Positions 61,001 through 64,000 are shown, numbered from the stretch's first letter. The stretch is DNA of 64,000 nt from Owenia fusiformis (GCA_903813345.2 CAIIXF020000002.1:22832455-22896454); one strand, 5' to 3'. Notes: generated from the sequence alone by a model not told the origin. Numbers and translations: made by a program.

Positions 61001-63240
61001 ATGTTTTTGCATATTGTTGGGACGATAAAGTTAATACTAACATCAAACATGAAATCAAGCCCACGTTATATACACGATAACTTGCATCTTGTTTCATATC
61101 GAGTCATGGCTTCCGGGAAAAAAGTCGGTGATGTCACGGTAAAACATTTCATGATTGTCATCAGTTTCGAAAATATTCGTGAAAACGCTTTGCAGATTGT
61201 CATAAAGACATATATTTTTATCGATTCTGCAAATATACGTAAAGAAGAATGTCAAATAAAGCTGAAATGATGTGTTCATAATTGGACCCTGTATATTTCA
61301 ATGGGAAAAAAACTCTAATGTTAAAATGTGGAACCGGAATTTGAGCTCTGCAACACGGGAGGTAAGAATATTGTTCTTATTCTGAACTATCGTGTATTAG
61401 TCTATTGATTTAGATAAGGGACCAATGCACTTGATCAGTGTCCTGGGAGAGCTATCTATAGATACCCCTCCTCTTGTTAACTACATATGAGGAAACATTC
61501 TCTCAGCATTTTGAGAGTTTTTCTTCACAATAGTTTTCAAAGTTTTACAAATTTTAGCAAACTATGTCGCACATGCATTTCTCATTAATGGAATTTCTTT
61601 TTTCATTTTAGAAACCACTGGAGAAATGTCCAAAGATTTGTGATGAAAATTCTTGGCGATTTAATAATTGATATTGGCAGAGCTTAACTATAAAAGATTT
61701 ACTGTTATTTTGATGTTTTTGTTAATTTTATATTTTCAGTTTGTTTTCAACGTGCATGGTTTTACAGTAATTTCATATTTTCAGCTTGTTAGCAACATGC
61801 ATGGTTTTACTGTAATTTCATATTTTCAGCTTGTTAGCAACATGCATGGTTCTACTGTAATTTCATATTTTCAGCTTGTTAGCAACATGCATGGTTTTAC
61901 TGTAATTTCATATTTTCAGCTTGTTAGCAACATGGATGGTTTTACTGTAATTTCATATTTTCAGCTTGTTAGCAACATGCATGGTTTAACTGTAATTTCA
62001 TATTTTCAGCTTGTTAGCAACATGCATGGTTTTACTGTAATTTCATATTTTCAGCTTGTTAGCAACTATAATTTCATATTTTCAGCTTGTTAGCATCATG
62101 CATGGTTTTACTGTAATTTTATATTTTCAGCTTGTTAGCAACATGCATGGTTTTACTGTTATTTCATATTTTCAGGTTGTTAGCAGCACACATTACTATG
62201 TTGGAGGAGGGCTCCACCCGCTAGTTGTATTTAAATACAATTCAATGTGTTACTACACTCAATATAAAGGGAGACGTCCAAAGTTGAAGATTCTCAACTA
62301 CAGAGATCATGAGATACAGGCTGATTCTACTCAACAGGTAGTTATTATGACAATTGTGTAACATATGATTTTTGAGACTGAATGTTTCAGAGATACAGGG
62401 AAATGTACACATGAATTATTTATATTAGCTATATAAAACATAGAGTTAAGTCTAATATGGCTGTGAAAAATGGACAACCATTGTACTGGTCAAATTTTTG
62501 TACAGGGGAGTGCCGCTGAGACTCAAAATATCCACCCACATCTAGGGATTTTTTTCTCTAAAATGGATCCACATCTTGGGTTTTCTTTCAAAAATAGACC
62601 CACTTCAAGGTAATTTTTTTCAAAATCAGTACCCAGTTCTAGGATTTTTCAAAAAGTAGACCCAGTTCTAGGGATTTTTTCATCAAAATGGGACCCATAT
62701 CTAGTTTTTTTTCTTCAAAATGGGACCCACATCTAGGGATTTTTTGGGGAAAAAGTGACCCACTTTAGTGGCACGTCCCCATATAGCCAATATATGGGAG
62801 TCCCCCCTCCGGGATTAAGCCAATGTACCGTAATTTCATGACATGTAAATGCATTTGTAATTTGCACGCTATAATTCTCATCCATTCTATGATTTGTAGA
62901 GCACAGAAGTAGGCAGTCCATTTATTTTGGTTGGTCACTCAGACAAACCTAAGCTGGATAAGAATAGTACAGAGAACAGAAATGCAAATGAAGAAAATAA
63001 ACATCCAGATGATGAAAAGAAAGACACGGATGAAGAAGAGAAAGATAAAGATGAAAAACAGAAAGACATAAATGGCGCAGAGAATACAGACTCAAATGAA
63101 GAAAATGAACAATCAGATGATGAAGAGGAAGACACGGATGAAGAAAAGGAAGACGTAAATGATATTATGAGTGATCTTGGGGTCCGATTAGATTTCCAGG
63201 AGATGATAACTGAGTTAGAGAATACATTGACTACGATCAG
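33954..63240 (+). CDS. Large unnamed multidomain protein gene (27 exons seen): Calx-beta-like, LRR and SPRY-like regions
   Basis: Twenty-seven exons, listed separately, splice to about 4,888 nt (about 1,629 codons), and the last donor shows it continues past the window. The start ATG at 33954 follows an in-frame TAA. Deduced order in residues: acidic N-terminal region about 31-390 (DESDDEDSDRESLFDENGE, SVGILDDDDLEEV), Calx-beta-like about 395-545 (CGSVVTVFVYRRGKED ... FKVKLLNPSFGGKLG), cysteine-type LRRs about 550-650, a GVYIHQ-PVFKH-FEWRIGDSL module about 680-790, SPRY-like about 905-1070, further beta-rich segments, and an E/D/K-rich stretch about 1540-1590. No signal peptide or membrane segment was seen, so it may be intracellular. 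I do not recognise the family. Phases match at every junction except into exon 7. Confidence 0.8.
34044..35037 (+). other. Intron 1 of the unnamed gene, ending in a duplicated acceptor
   Basis: Holds a diverged repeat near 34050-34260 (GGGCGTAGCAATTGG, CCAAGGGGGAGAACC) that reads open in frame with exon 1 by chance. From 34905 it contains the upstream copy of the 106-bp duplication listed separately. Confidence 0.6.
34920..35037 (+). repeat. 106-bp duplication of acceptor plus start of exon 2
   Basis: ATTAAAG|GTATGGTCTAATTTCCAAGTG occurs at 34932 and again at the real exon start 35038. Identity covers about 65 exon-like bases (through AAATATGTTGAAG) with few differences; then the upstream copy reads TCCAAGTTGA, a stop in frame. 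Confidence 0.93.
35038..35246 (+). CDS. Unnamed gene exon 2 (acidic)
   Basis: Acceptor gtaattaaag, donor CGCAT|gtaagt. It reads VWSNFQVEKTDGQLKYVEEP and on through DESDDEDSDRESLFDENGE to YMKKYNEIR plus two bases. Strongly acidic middle. The acceptor lacks a long pyrimidine tract. Confidence 0.85.
35247..35992 (+). other. Intron 2, with GGTGCCGAAAC-type short repeats
   Basis: 35430-35575 repeats GGTGCCAAATTTxGGTG and GCCGAAACGGTGCC in direct and inverted forms. No coding support for the frames seen there on either strand. Confidence 0.55.
35993..36599 (+). CDS. Unnamed gene exon 3 (largest exon)
   Basis: Acceptor cttacttcag, donor CAG|gtatga. It reads MKHNPGMPERQPRRIGPYYI, an acidic stretch (SVGILDDDDLEEVIKQADDL), then EFQLVHESYYGDLEFFILYP and onward to NNYLAPVQ. 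No recognised domain; predicted beta-rich in its second half. The frame is preserved for 202 codons. Confidence 0.9.
36900..37050 (+). CDS. Unnamed gene exon 4
   Basis: Acceptor aatatttgtag, donor GATG|gtaatt. It reads ISQEDRENKKEFKVNLGYSI then QPKQLEKDENGVTPFSWSFA and ends SSDSD plus one base. Confidence 0.85.
37051..37895 (+). other. Intron 4 with a tandem array and an inverted dispersed repeat
   Basis: 37126-37495 is the CAACACTTGAATAAAACCCC array; 37680-37870 is a reverse-oriented member of the GTAGCCAGG...GCCAAGG family. No coding. Confidence 0.6.
37126..37495 (+). repeat. About 26-bp tandem array, CAACACTTGAATAAAACCCC-AATGGG
   Basis: About 13 units with variable length and a composite repeat of about 125 bp (GGGCAATAGGCAACACTTGA occurs twice). 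Antisense frames of 72-161 codons here come from the periodic sequence, not from a gene. Confidence 0.93.
37896..38018 (+). CDS. Unnamed gene exon 5
   Basis: Acceptor acattgtag, donor CCAG|gtgaaa. It reads VCWKVWEFGPVLENDDDVQT then SDIKPYDPKIEDQEEKERNK P. Charged and mostly acidic. Confidence 0.85.
38019..39107 (+). other. Intron 5, diverged repeat in the middle
   Basis: 38310-38770 resembles the G-run 'gtagg...gcactaggc' dispersed repeats (ends CATAGGTAGGATTGCTCAAG and CGCAACCCCCTGGCAATGGC). No gene seen. Confidence 0.5.
39108..39216 (+). CDS. Unnamed gene exon 6 (start of Calx-beta-like region)
   Basis: Acceptor atatttttgcag, donor ACTGA|gtgagt. It reads GYKLSKCGSVVTVFVYRRGK then EDDSTYNYESSVDFQT, leaving two bases. 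The G-x-V-x-V-x-V-x-R-x-G pattern followed by V-x-Y/F-x-T is typical of the first strands of a Calx-beta domain. Confidence 0.82.
39572..39820 (+). CDS. Unnamed gene exon 7 (Calx-beta-like), 5' boundary unresolved
   Basis: Coding frame MKFFDANNINVEEPIKFYVN and onward to SRLSFKIGIVNE, donor GAG|gtatgt, phase 0 into exon 8. The frame is closed upstream by TAA at 39569, and the nearest good acceptor (ttttttcag at 39528-39536) feeds a different frame with stops. Around the boundary AATGAAATTC-nTTnnATGCAAA occurs three times in 110 bp. A missed microexon, an assembly error or a real frameshift are all possible. Confidence 0.6.
39821..40258 (+). repeat. Perfect 219-bp tandem duplication starting at the exon 7 donor
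   Basis: 39821-40039 and 40040-40258 read the same from GTATGTAGTCACCTATAAGG to TAATGCCTTATGGACAT. The first copy begins at the real 5' splice site. No difference was seen by eye, so it is very recent or an assembly duplication. Confidence 0.95.
40563..40676. repeat. Short hairpin (MITE-like) element, copy 2
   Basis: CATCCTCCGAACACAGGCCT on the left; the right end reverse-complemented is CATCCTACAAATGCAGGTCT. Same family as 288-382. Confidence 0.7.
40686..40773. mobile_element. Very short MITE (88 bp with TA flanks), internal deletion of the 19767 family
   Basis: TA-CAGGGTGTCCCGAAAGTATGG on the left, and its exact inverse, CCATACTTTCGGGACACCCTG-TA, on the right. It ends 27 bp before the exon 8 start, so it lies against the acceptor's pyrimidine tract. 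Confidence 0.92.
40801..41100 (+). CDS. Unnamed gene exon 8 (end of Calx-beta-like region, first LRRs)
   Basis: Acceptor gttttatttcag, donor AAG|gtatga; exactly 100 codons. EKQFKVKLLNPSFGGKLGYH then DNISITI is a typical Calx-beta ending (FxVxLxNPxxGxxLG...xxIxI). It is followed by LRR text: LPIHTLDFANNILM, SLKYVNLSGCIHLSDYGVKW. Confidence 0.88.
41101..41655 (+). other. Intron 8, nothing recognised
   Basis: No repeat or gene identified; the antisense frame 41021-41305 overlaps exon 8 and is taken as chance. Confidence 0.5.
41656..41833 (+). CDS. Unnamed gene exon 9 (cysteine-type LRR)
   Basis: Acceptor taatattgtag, donor CAGG|gtaaga. It reads VILDGCTDLTEKSLIELVNS, CPGTCKLSLIGTRVTFDLTN and ends INAEPQ. 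The L-x-GC-xx-LT-xx-x-L-xx-L-xx-SCP pattern is that of the cysteine-containing LRRs of F-box/AMN1-type proteins. Confidence 0.9.
41877..42708. mobile_element. 832-bp foldback element (near-complete palindrome)
   Basis: Left arm begins CACGCCCGGTGATCG, right arm ends CGATCACCAGGCGTG. The arms are about 400 bp each and meet near 42290, where GGGACGGAGGGGGGAGCAAT faces its inverse. Flanks TATAT on both sides (or TATATCAC, if the first three bases are counted as target) look like a target duplication. No open frame of size; non-autonomous. It sits 44 bp after the exon 9 donor. Confidence 0.93.
42720..43194 (+). repeat. Two dispersed repeats in the rest of intron 9
   Basis: 42725-42960 has CCATCCATCCTTCCGTCCTT and TCCAGGCAATAACTCAAATA, a GTCC-rich family. 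43095-43155 (TAACAAATGGCAGGTAGTGA, TTTTGCATG) belongs to the dispersed family noted at 7655. Confidence 0.6.
43195..43457 (+). CDS. Unnamed gene exon 10 (GVYI...PVFKH...WRIG module)
   Basis: Acceptor atttttgcag, donor AAG|gtaaat. It reads VSQCVGYKEMQLDVRSDLLS, PEVNGVYIHQPSSSKDKPVF, KHKKSEFFLYSAQFEWRIGD, and on to ESKPLK. The NGxYxx...KPVFKH...FLYS...WxIG spacing is a short repeat module I have seen in uncharacterised eukaryotic proteins, often followed by TPxxI...W as in exon 11. No function known to me. Confidence 0.88.
43458..46539 (+). other. Intron 10 (3.1 kb)
   Basis: CACATCCGTAATCA or a close variant occurs near 44005, 44535, 45670 and 46035, with CACATTCGTTATCA near 44180. Apart from the possible pseudogene at 44678-45194, no gene or element is recognisable. 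Confidence 0.5.
44678..45194 (+). pseudogene. Possible decayed coding fragment of unknown origin
   Basis: Three protein-like stretches in changing frames: SLADLYYQAAPWAAWFERYV (about 44678), DQPLILDRHDDSISNDTDTI (about 44855) and YRGVNWIESLIPITLEKKPG (about 45027), the last ending with TAG at 45192. Codon-like composition but no single open frame, no splice sites fitting the host gene, and no family recognised. It may be a remnant of an inserted gene or transposon. Confidence 0.3.
46540..46654 (+). CDS. Unnamed gene exon 11
   Basis: Acceptor tatctatccag, donor CAAG|gtacag. It reads NVIARVFQNADTPEDIDRPW then EVNLNGTWIQDKNFMIRQ. DTPEDIDRPWEV completes the module begun in exon 10. Confidence 0.88.
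46655..47221 (+). other. Intron 11
   Basis: Starts with two AGTAAA(A/C)C(C/T)(A/T)-type half-copies of the ACAGTAAAACC family (46660, 46697). The frame at 46938-47126 has no support. Confidence 0.5.
47222..47427 (+). CDS. Unnamed gene exon 12
   Basis: Acceptor taattgtag, donor ACAAAT|gtaagt. It reads AKIIEERKTGVKLNTIEKVP, LVVYNTGSTKYSVLKHILDD and ends GIEMNSTN. The frame remains open for 36 more codons to TGA at 47536, so an unspliced short form would end there; the donor and phase favour splicing to exon 13. Confidence 0.83.
47428..48504 (+). other. Intron 12, nothing recognised
   Basis: AT-rich; no repeat family matched within the window. Confidence 0.5.
48505..48627 (+). CDS. Unnamed gene exon 13
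   Basis: Acceptor ttacattccag, donor ATTAAT|gtaagc; 41 codons reading VNYDLLRKLRSSPRILTYNA and ending QQIIAHMVIN. Phase 0 on both sides. Confidence 0.85.
48670..49450 (+). repeat. Dispersed repeat, TGTCCCCACCACxTAGTGTG family, copy 1
   Basis: Starts TATGTCCCCACCACCTAGTG and runs through CAAAACCGCTACAGATATCA, CGGCCATTTTGAAGTCAAAT and TTCAAATTTTCAGGGATGAT, to GGTGGTAACATGTTGTACAC. It aligns along its length with the larger copy at 53136-54640 in the same orientation. Confidence 0.85.
49704..49801 (+). CDS. Unnamed gene exon 14 (start of SPRY-like region)
   Basis: Acceptor cttgttacag, donor TTCAT|gtaaga. It reads ESVPTALKPRYGEPLHRVKS then CVYFEALSNGTF, two bases left. Confidence 0.83.
49802..50485 (+). 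other. Intron 14, first part
   Basis: 49945-50060 is a half-copy of the ACAGTGAAACCTGGCTAA family. The end (50473-50485, ACCCATTATTTGT) is one copy of the LINE target-site duplication; the other is 51902-51914. Confidence 0.6.
50486..51901 (-). mobile_element. 5'-truncated LINE (non-LTR retrotransposon), antisense to host gene
   Basis: Flanked by the 13-bp direct repeat ACCCATTATTTGT (50473-50485 and 51902-51914), the hallmark of target-primed insertion. On the minus strand it starts inside the reverse transcriptase and ends after a short 3' region with a short A-run (CGAAAAA) at 50486. About 1.4 kb remains of what is normally several kb. Confidence 0.93.
50836..51901 (-). pseudogene. LINE reverse transcriptase C-terminal fragment
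   Basis: Open on the minus strand from the truncation point at 51901. VPQGSVLGPLLFLIYINDLP and the catalytic YADDTSAY are followed by the thumb region (HKHLGFTFDHRLKFDVHISE, YNSFILPHLDYCSSIYGSS) and a terminal NLCVCGKE, the start of the C-terminal Cys-rich motif. A shift at about 50840 moves the last part into another frame ending near 50691. It lacks the endonuclease and the N-terminal half of the reverse transcriptase, so it is dead. Confidence 0.92.
51971..52141 (+). CDS. Unnamed gene exon 15 (SPRY-like)
   Basis: Acceptor tgatttgcag, donor TATGA|gtgagt. It reads IAPSGYGVISFTSPFSKALN, YIEFDIIESGGKIVNLNLAL then QCHHLVGVYNDSNPTEY. Pattern G-x-I-S-x...Y-x-EF-x-I-x-x-G-x-I-x-N-L-x-L-A resembles the first half of a SPRY domain. 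Confidence 0.86.
52142..52766 (+). other. Intron 15
   Basis: 52290-52560 resembles the invertebrate repeats with AAAATGGC and 'caaaatg(g)c' text, but I cannot match it to a specific copy. No gene. Confidence 0.45.
52767..53001 (+). CDS. Unnamed gene exon 16 (SPRY-like, second half)
   Basis: Acceptor cttactcttaag, donor GAG|gtaagg. It reads LRAVQGDRVGMGIVFPETHV, then EEYTVYYTLNGRIVSEETIE and EYIPAVSMMCKMTPVTLKFH. GDxVGMGI ... VYYTxNGRIV ... YIPAVSM ... LKF is the classic SPRY order (GDxIGCGI, FFTKNGxxL, YPxVGL, VxxNFG). Confidence 0.9.
53136..54640 (+). repeat. Dispersed repeat, TGTCCCCACCACxTAGTGTG family, copy 2, with about 162-bp internal tandem units
   Basis: Starts TATGTCCCCACCACATAGTG, contains a CGTCCGTC/TGTCTGTC tract (53180-53240), then five to six imperfect units of about 162 bp, each with AAGGCAGCCATTTTGGATTT, GTCTGTAAAGTCTTGTCTAC and ATTTTCAGGGATGATTCTTA (around 53810, 53973, 54135, 54298 and 54461). 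It ends GGTGGGGACATTTTGTACAC. Start and end text match the shorter copy at 48670-49450. Confidence 0.9.
54876..54955 (+). CDS. Unnamed gene exon 17
   Basis: Acceptor tttttttgtag, donor ACCAA|gtaagt. It reads DYQIDISCIKKGLLLHLTID then DSGILT, two bases left. Confidence 0.83.
54956..55551 (+). other. Intron 17
   Basis: 54972-55040 is a half-copy of the ACAGTGAAAC family. 55090-55380 contains a direct duplication: AAACCTCTGT(T/C)AA(T/C)AGGAT and CATCAATACAGAAAACCCC occur twice, about 145 bp apart. No gene. Confidence 0.55.
55552..55794 (+). CDS. Unnamed gene exon 18
   Basis: Acceptor ttttcttcag, donor AACAA|gttagt (weaker). It reads VNDIEDKGLFCASTSLKPCC, SSFTVEVITLESDEDDTTTG, then a KKKKRG patch and CYFGFIHEAFSPDDIDLARM. 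The frame stays open to TAG at 55848 if not spliced; the phase and continuity of exon 19 favour the donor at 55794. Confidence 0.83.
56053..56212 (+). CDS. Unnamed gene exon 19
   Basis: Acceptor gttattttatag, donor TTG|gtgagt. It completes a Lys codon and reads IVSNGNETKKKLKKTEKLKV, GDIFKIEMENLKGSILFVGD then NPKINIYKNDNEL. Confidence 0.88.
56213..56897 (+). other. Intron 19
   Basis: 56476-56640 (GGAGATGGGCGATATCCACT, CATGGATAAA, GATATCC reiterations) is a dispersed repeat whose inverse is at 30055-30095. No gene. Confidence 0.55.
56898..57044 (+). CDS. Unnamed gene exon 20
   Basis: Acceptor ttgctatttag, donor CAG|gtatgt; 49 codons reading LYSESWQTGTNGDDSDDDTP, IAVRIVPAINIGTGVQVKIL then NYEPDYTLQ. 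The VxVKILNYEPDYTLQ end resembles LKILNYRDHEIQ at the end of exon 26, suggesting an internal protein repeat. Confidence 0.88.
57045..57443 (+). other. Intron 20 with one dispersed repeat copy
   Basis: 57060-57160 (GGTGTTCGGCATTCATTGGT, ATAACAAATGTCAGATGGTG, ACATTTTACATGTTAATG) belongs to the family noted at 7655. Confidence 0.6.
57444..57520 (+). CDS. Unnamed gene exon 21
   Basis: Acceptor gctttattttag, donor ATACA|gtgagt. It reads KAYWASRNISKGLTYKMNVY then NDGTI, two bases left. Confidence 0.85.
57521..58180 (+). other. Intron 21
   Basis: 57890-58130 has a loose repetition of 'cataccaaacctggtcctttaaatggaa', 'agagagacatgaaatat' and 'agtatctgaaatgattt' blocks. No gene. Confidence 0.5.
58181..58256 (+). 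CDS. Unnamed gene exon 22
   Basis: Acceptor ttgttttcag, donor CAG|gtataa. It reads GDPDQSKFPTFLALNSLSRW then NSKFQ. Confidence 0.85.
58320..58858 (+). repeat. Tandem array of 15-16-bp units (GTATATCTGATCTAn)
   Basis: About 35 units of the type GTGTTTATCTGATCTA, GTATATCTGATCTAGC or ATAATTGATCAA. In the first 300 bp they form a higher-order repeat of about 120 bp (GATCCAGTGTTTATCTGATG recurs). The antisense frame 58284-58604 is a by-product of this periodicity. It lies in intron 22 of the unnamed gene. Confidence 0.95.
58997..59157 (+). CDS. Unnamed gene exon 23
   Basis: Acceptor tgttatacag, donor AACGG|gtaagt. It reads VDLGKLIIPRDPDGSDAQIL, FETIGIGLAHAHHPLNCQPS then GSLFVEIRN. ETIGIGLA is SPRY-like, but the rest is not clear. 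Confidence 0.87.
59320..59455. repeat. Small hairpin element in intron 23
   Basis: AACAAAAGCTTAGTCTTGCT ... GTATCC and a C-run on the left; G-run ... AAGCAAGACTAACAAAAGCT on the right, around ACTGCAATATACAGAGAG. Imperfect inverted repeat with C9-10/G8 cores. Confidence 0.7.
59585..59732 (+). CDS. Unnamed gene exon 24
   Basis: Acceptor gacaattcag, donor GAG|gtaagt. It reads GQSGLILMSVSCHKSLRQQV, EFEEENIYKASTPDDINNKI then LKIQLDLHEE. Confidence 0.87.
59733..60478 (+). other. Intron 24, nothing recognised
   Basis: AT-rich with poly-T tracts; no repeat family or gene. The antisense frame 60359-60604 overlaps exon 25 and is not supported. Confidence 0.5.
60479..60553 (+). CDS. Unnamed gene exon 25
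   Basis: Acceptor tctgttttcag, donor AAG|gtcagt; 25 codons, LEMSIEGIPLPNQLIPFSVY then LDDDK. Phase 0 on both sides, so it can join to any of the phase-0 acceptors before exon 26. Confidence 0.87.
60554..61710 (+). other. Intron 25 before the 45-bp array
   Basis: No gene supported. The frames at 61001-61279 on both strands have no recognisable pattern; a dispersed repeat is possible (60830-60910 and 61390-61440 share 'atgcc', 'agactaatacacg' text in inverse) but unclear. Confidence 0.45.
61711..62175 (+). repeat. 45-bp tandem array carrying the splice acceptor of exon 26 (11 acceptors)
   Basis: Unit TTTCATATTTTCAG then CTTGTTAGCAACATGCATGG then TTTTACTGTAA. AG-acceptor positions precede 61740, 61785, 61830, 61875, 61920, 61965, 62010, 62055, 62086, 62131 and the real 62176. 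Spacing is 45 bp except one 31-bp step (62055 to 62086). The array is open in one frame as the repeated peptide LVSNMHGFTVISYFQ, and the last two decoys are in frame with exon 26. Confidence 0.97.
62176..62337 (+). CDS. Unnamed gene exon 26
   Basis: Acceptor tcatattttcag, donor CAG|gtagtt; 54 codons, VVSSTHYYVGGGLHPLVVFK, YNSMCYYTQYKGRRPKLKIL then NYRDHEIQADSTQQ. The frame is also open upstream through the array to 62056, so acceptors at 62085/62086 and 62130/62131 would add 30 or 15 residues. Confidence 0.88.
62338..62899 (+). other. Intron 26, with a CCCACATCTAGGGATTTTTT tandem array
   Basis: 62515-62760 has about seven imperfect units of about 33 bp (ACCCACATCTAGGGATTTTT plus TCAAAATGG). 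It is bounded by AGGGGAGTGCCGCTGAG and GGCACGTCCCCATATAGCC. Such 'gggagtgcc...' elements appear to be dispersed repeats. No gene. Confidence 0.65.
62900..63240 (+). CDS. Unnamed gene exon 27 (acidic/charged; gene continues beyond)
   Basis: Acceptor tgatttgtag, donor ATCAG|gttagt. It reads STEVGSPFILVGHSDKPKLD, then about 60 residues rich in Glu/Asp/Lys with a doubled block (N-EENKHPDDEKKDTDEEEKDKD and N-EENEQSDDEEEDTDEEKED), then SDLGVRLDFQEMITELENTL TTI. Two bases remain, so at least one more exon must follow downstream. Confidence 0.85.
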
Positions 63241-63875
63241 GTTAGTTTTGGCAATGTTAATATCATAATATCATATCAAACCGCATATCATATCATACCA
63301 TACAGACTAAATCATATATTATGATATAATATGTGTTTTCTGTTCAATTGTTGATTGTAATCATGAGATAAACCCAATATCAGATCATTTTTAATGATGT
63401 CATTTTATTGTCTTGTAAGATATCAACTCACTTGTGTCGATATTTGATATCAACTTGTTGATAAAAATATCATTCAAAATGATCTGAGAATCTATGTGTA
63501 TCATATCATACCATATATCATATCTTATAATATCAAAGCTGATCAAAAGCTAGGGAGTCTTCTGAGTTGTTTATTATTGCCATAGTGATATGAGGTATCG
63601 AATGAGTCGAAGACTCAGAATGAGAAGAGCATGAAGAATCTGAAAGAGATTAAAGAAAGAATTAAACTCTCAATGTCTGCTAGGATGGTTTTGTATGGAT
63701 CAAGAGTGAGAACATGTCAAAAAATCCAGACAACACTGTCAAGCAAAAGACTGGTGGTCTTTTCTCCCATTTGATATACACAAGCTATCAAAAAGACCCT
63801 TGGTGTGAATGAAGCAAATTAAGTTACATGGAAAGATAGGGTTAAATTATCCTATAGATGACGCTACAGTTACAG
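63241..63875 (+). other. Start of intron 27
   Basis: Repeated 'atatcatatcataccat' text at 63260-63320 and 63480-63540. 63595-63770 reads open as a Lys-rich stretch (KSMKNLKEIKERIKLSMSA), but no acceptor gives the phase needed after exon 27, so it is not called as an exon. Confidence 0.5.
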
Positions 63876-64000
63876 GCCCGTAGCCAGTATTTGCCAAGGG
63901 GGGTTCACTTTTTGGAAAATTCCAGGGGGGTTCACTTTTGACAATTTTGTTCCAAAAATGGCCAAAATCACTCAAAACGTGCTCAGAATGGTGAAAAACT
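63876..64000. repeat. Dispersed repeat, GTAGCCAG...GCCAAGG family, copy cut by window end
   Basis: GGCCCGTAGCCAGTATTTGC, CCAAAAATGGCCAAAATCAC and GTGCTCAGAATGGTGAAAAA match 4119-4322 closely over the visible length. Confidence 0.85.

Noticed and set aside
62935-63135. Antisense Ser/Phe-rich 66-codon frame
   Set aside because: Mirror of the acidic GAA/GAT-rich exon 27.
63595-63770. Possible exon 28 (KSMKNLKEIKERIKLSMSA)
   Set aside because: No acceptor gives the one-base phase required after exon 27; open frame may be chance or repeat-derived.
1-64000. tRNA or rRNA genes
   Set aside because: No tRNA A/B-box pair with a fitting cloverleaf and no rRNA core sequence was noticed by eye; a covariance-model search was not possible here.

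Overview
The window reads as AT-rich nuclear DNA from an invertebrate animal. Genes are split into many short exons with GT...AG introns, and there are abundant MITE-like hairpins, a DIRS-type retrotransposon and a 5'-truncated LINE. The repeat style suggests a marine lophotrochozoan or an invertebrate deuterostome, but the species cannot be fixed from the sequence alone.

Region 1 (103-26463, + strand) is the 3' part of a PDE2A-type cGMP-stimulated cyclic nucleotide phosphodiesterase. I could chain 23 exons with matching splice phases into 846 codons plus a stop. They cover the end of the N-terminal region, GAF-A, GAF-B (with the NK...FxxxDE signature) and the HD-type catalytic domain. The 5' exons lie upstream of the window. 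Intron 9 holds a 71-bp tandem array, and a structurally complete 5.5-kb DIRS-like tyrosine-recombinase retrotransposon (8316-13824) sits inside that array. The exon encoding the end of GAF-A (16743-16894) has an open, lysine-rich 660-nt extension ending at a phase-compatible alternative donor, which suggests an isoform with about 220 extra residues.

Region 2 (26464-33953) is intergenic: the probable PDE2A 3'UTR, dispersed repeats, two abutting hairpin elements (31178-32351), and a possible promoter and noncoding first exon near 32796-32980.

Region 3 (33954-63240 and probably beyond, + strand) is one large gene with at least 27 exons and about 1,630 codons that I could not assign to a named family. 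Its deduced protein has an acidic N-terminal part, a Calx-beta-like region, cysteine-type leucine-rich repeats, a short repeat of the GVYI...PVFKH...WRIG type, a SPRY-like region, and an acidic E/D/K-rich segment near the last visible exon. All exon junctions are phase-consistent except the 5' edge of exon 7. The introns carry an 832-bp palindrome, a perfect 219-bp tandem duplication, a truncated LINE with a 13-bp target duplication, and several dispersed families.

The most striking pattern is that tandem repeats in both genes repeatedly end at a 3' splice site. In at least five of about 50 introns the repeat unit contains the intron's polypyrimidine tract, the AG and the first bases of the downstream exon, so the real acceptor is the last member of a row of near-copies. 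Unit sizes are 71 bp (about 33 copies), 83 bp (6-7), 45 bp (11), 106 bp (2) and a degenerate array. In the 45-bp array the two nearest decoy acceptors are in frame and open, so the repeat could add 15 or 30 residues.
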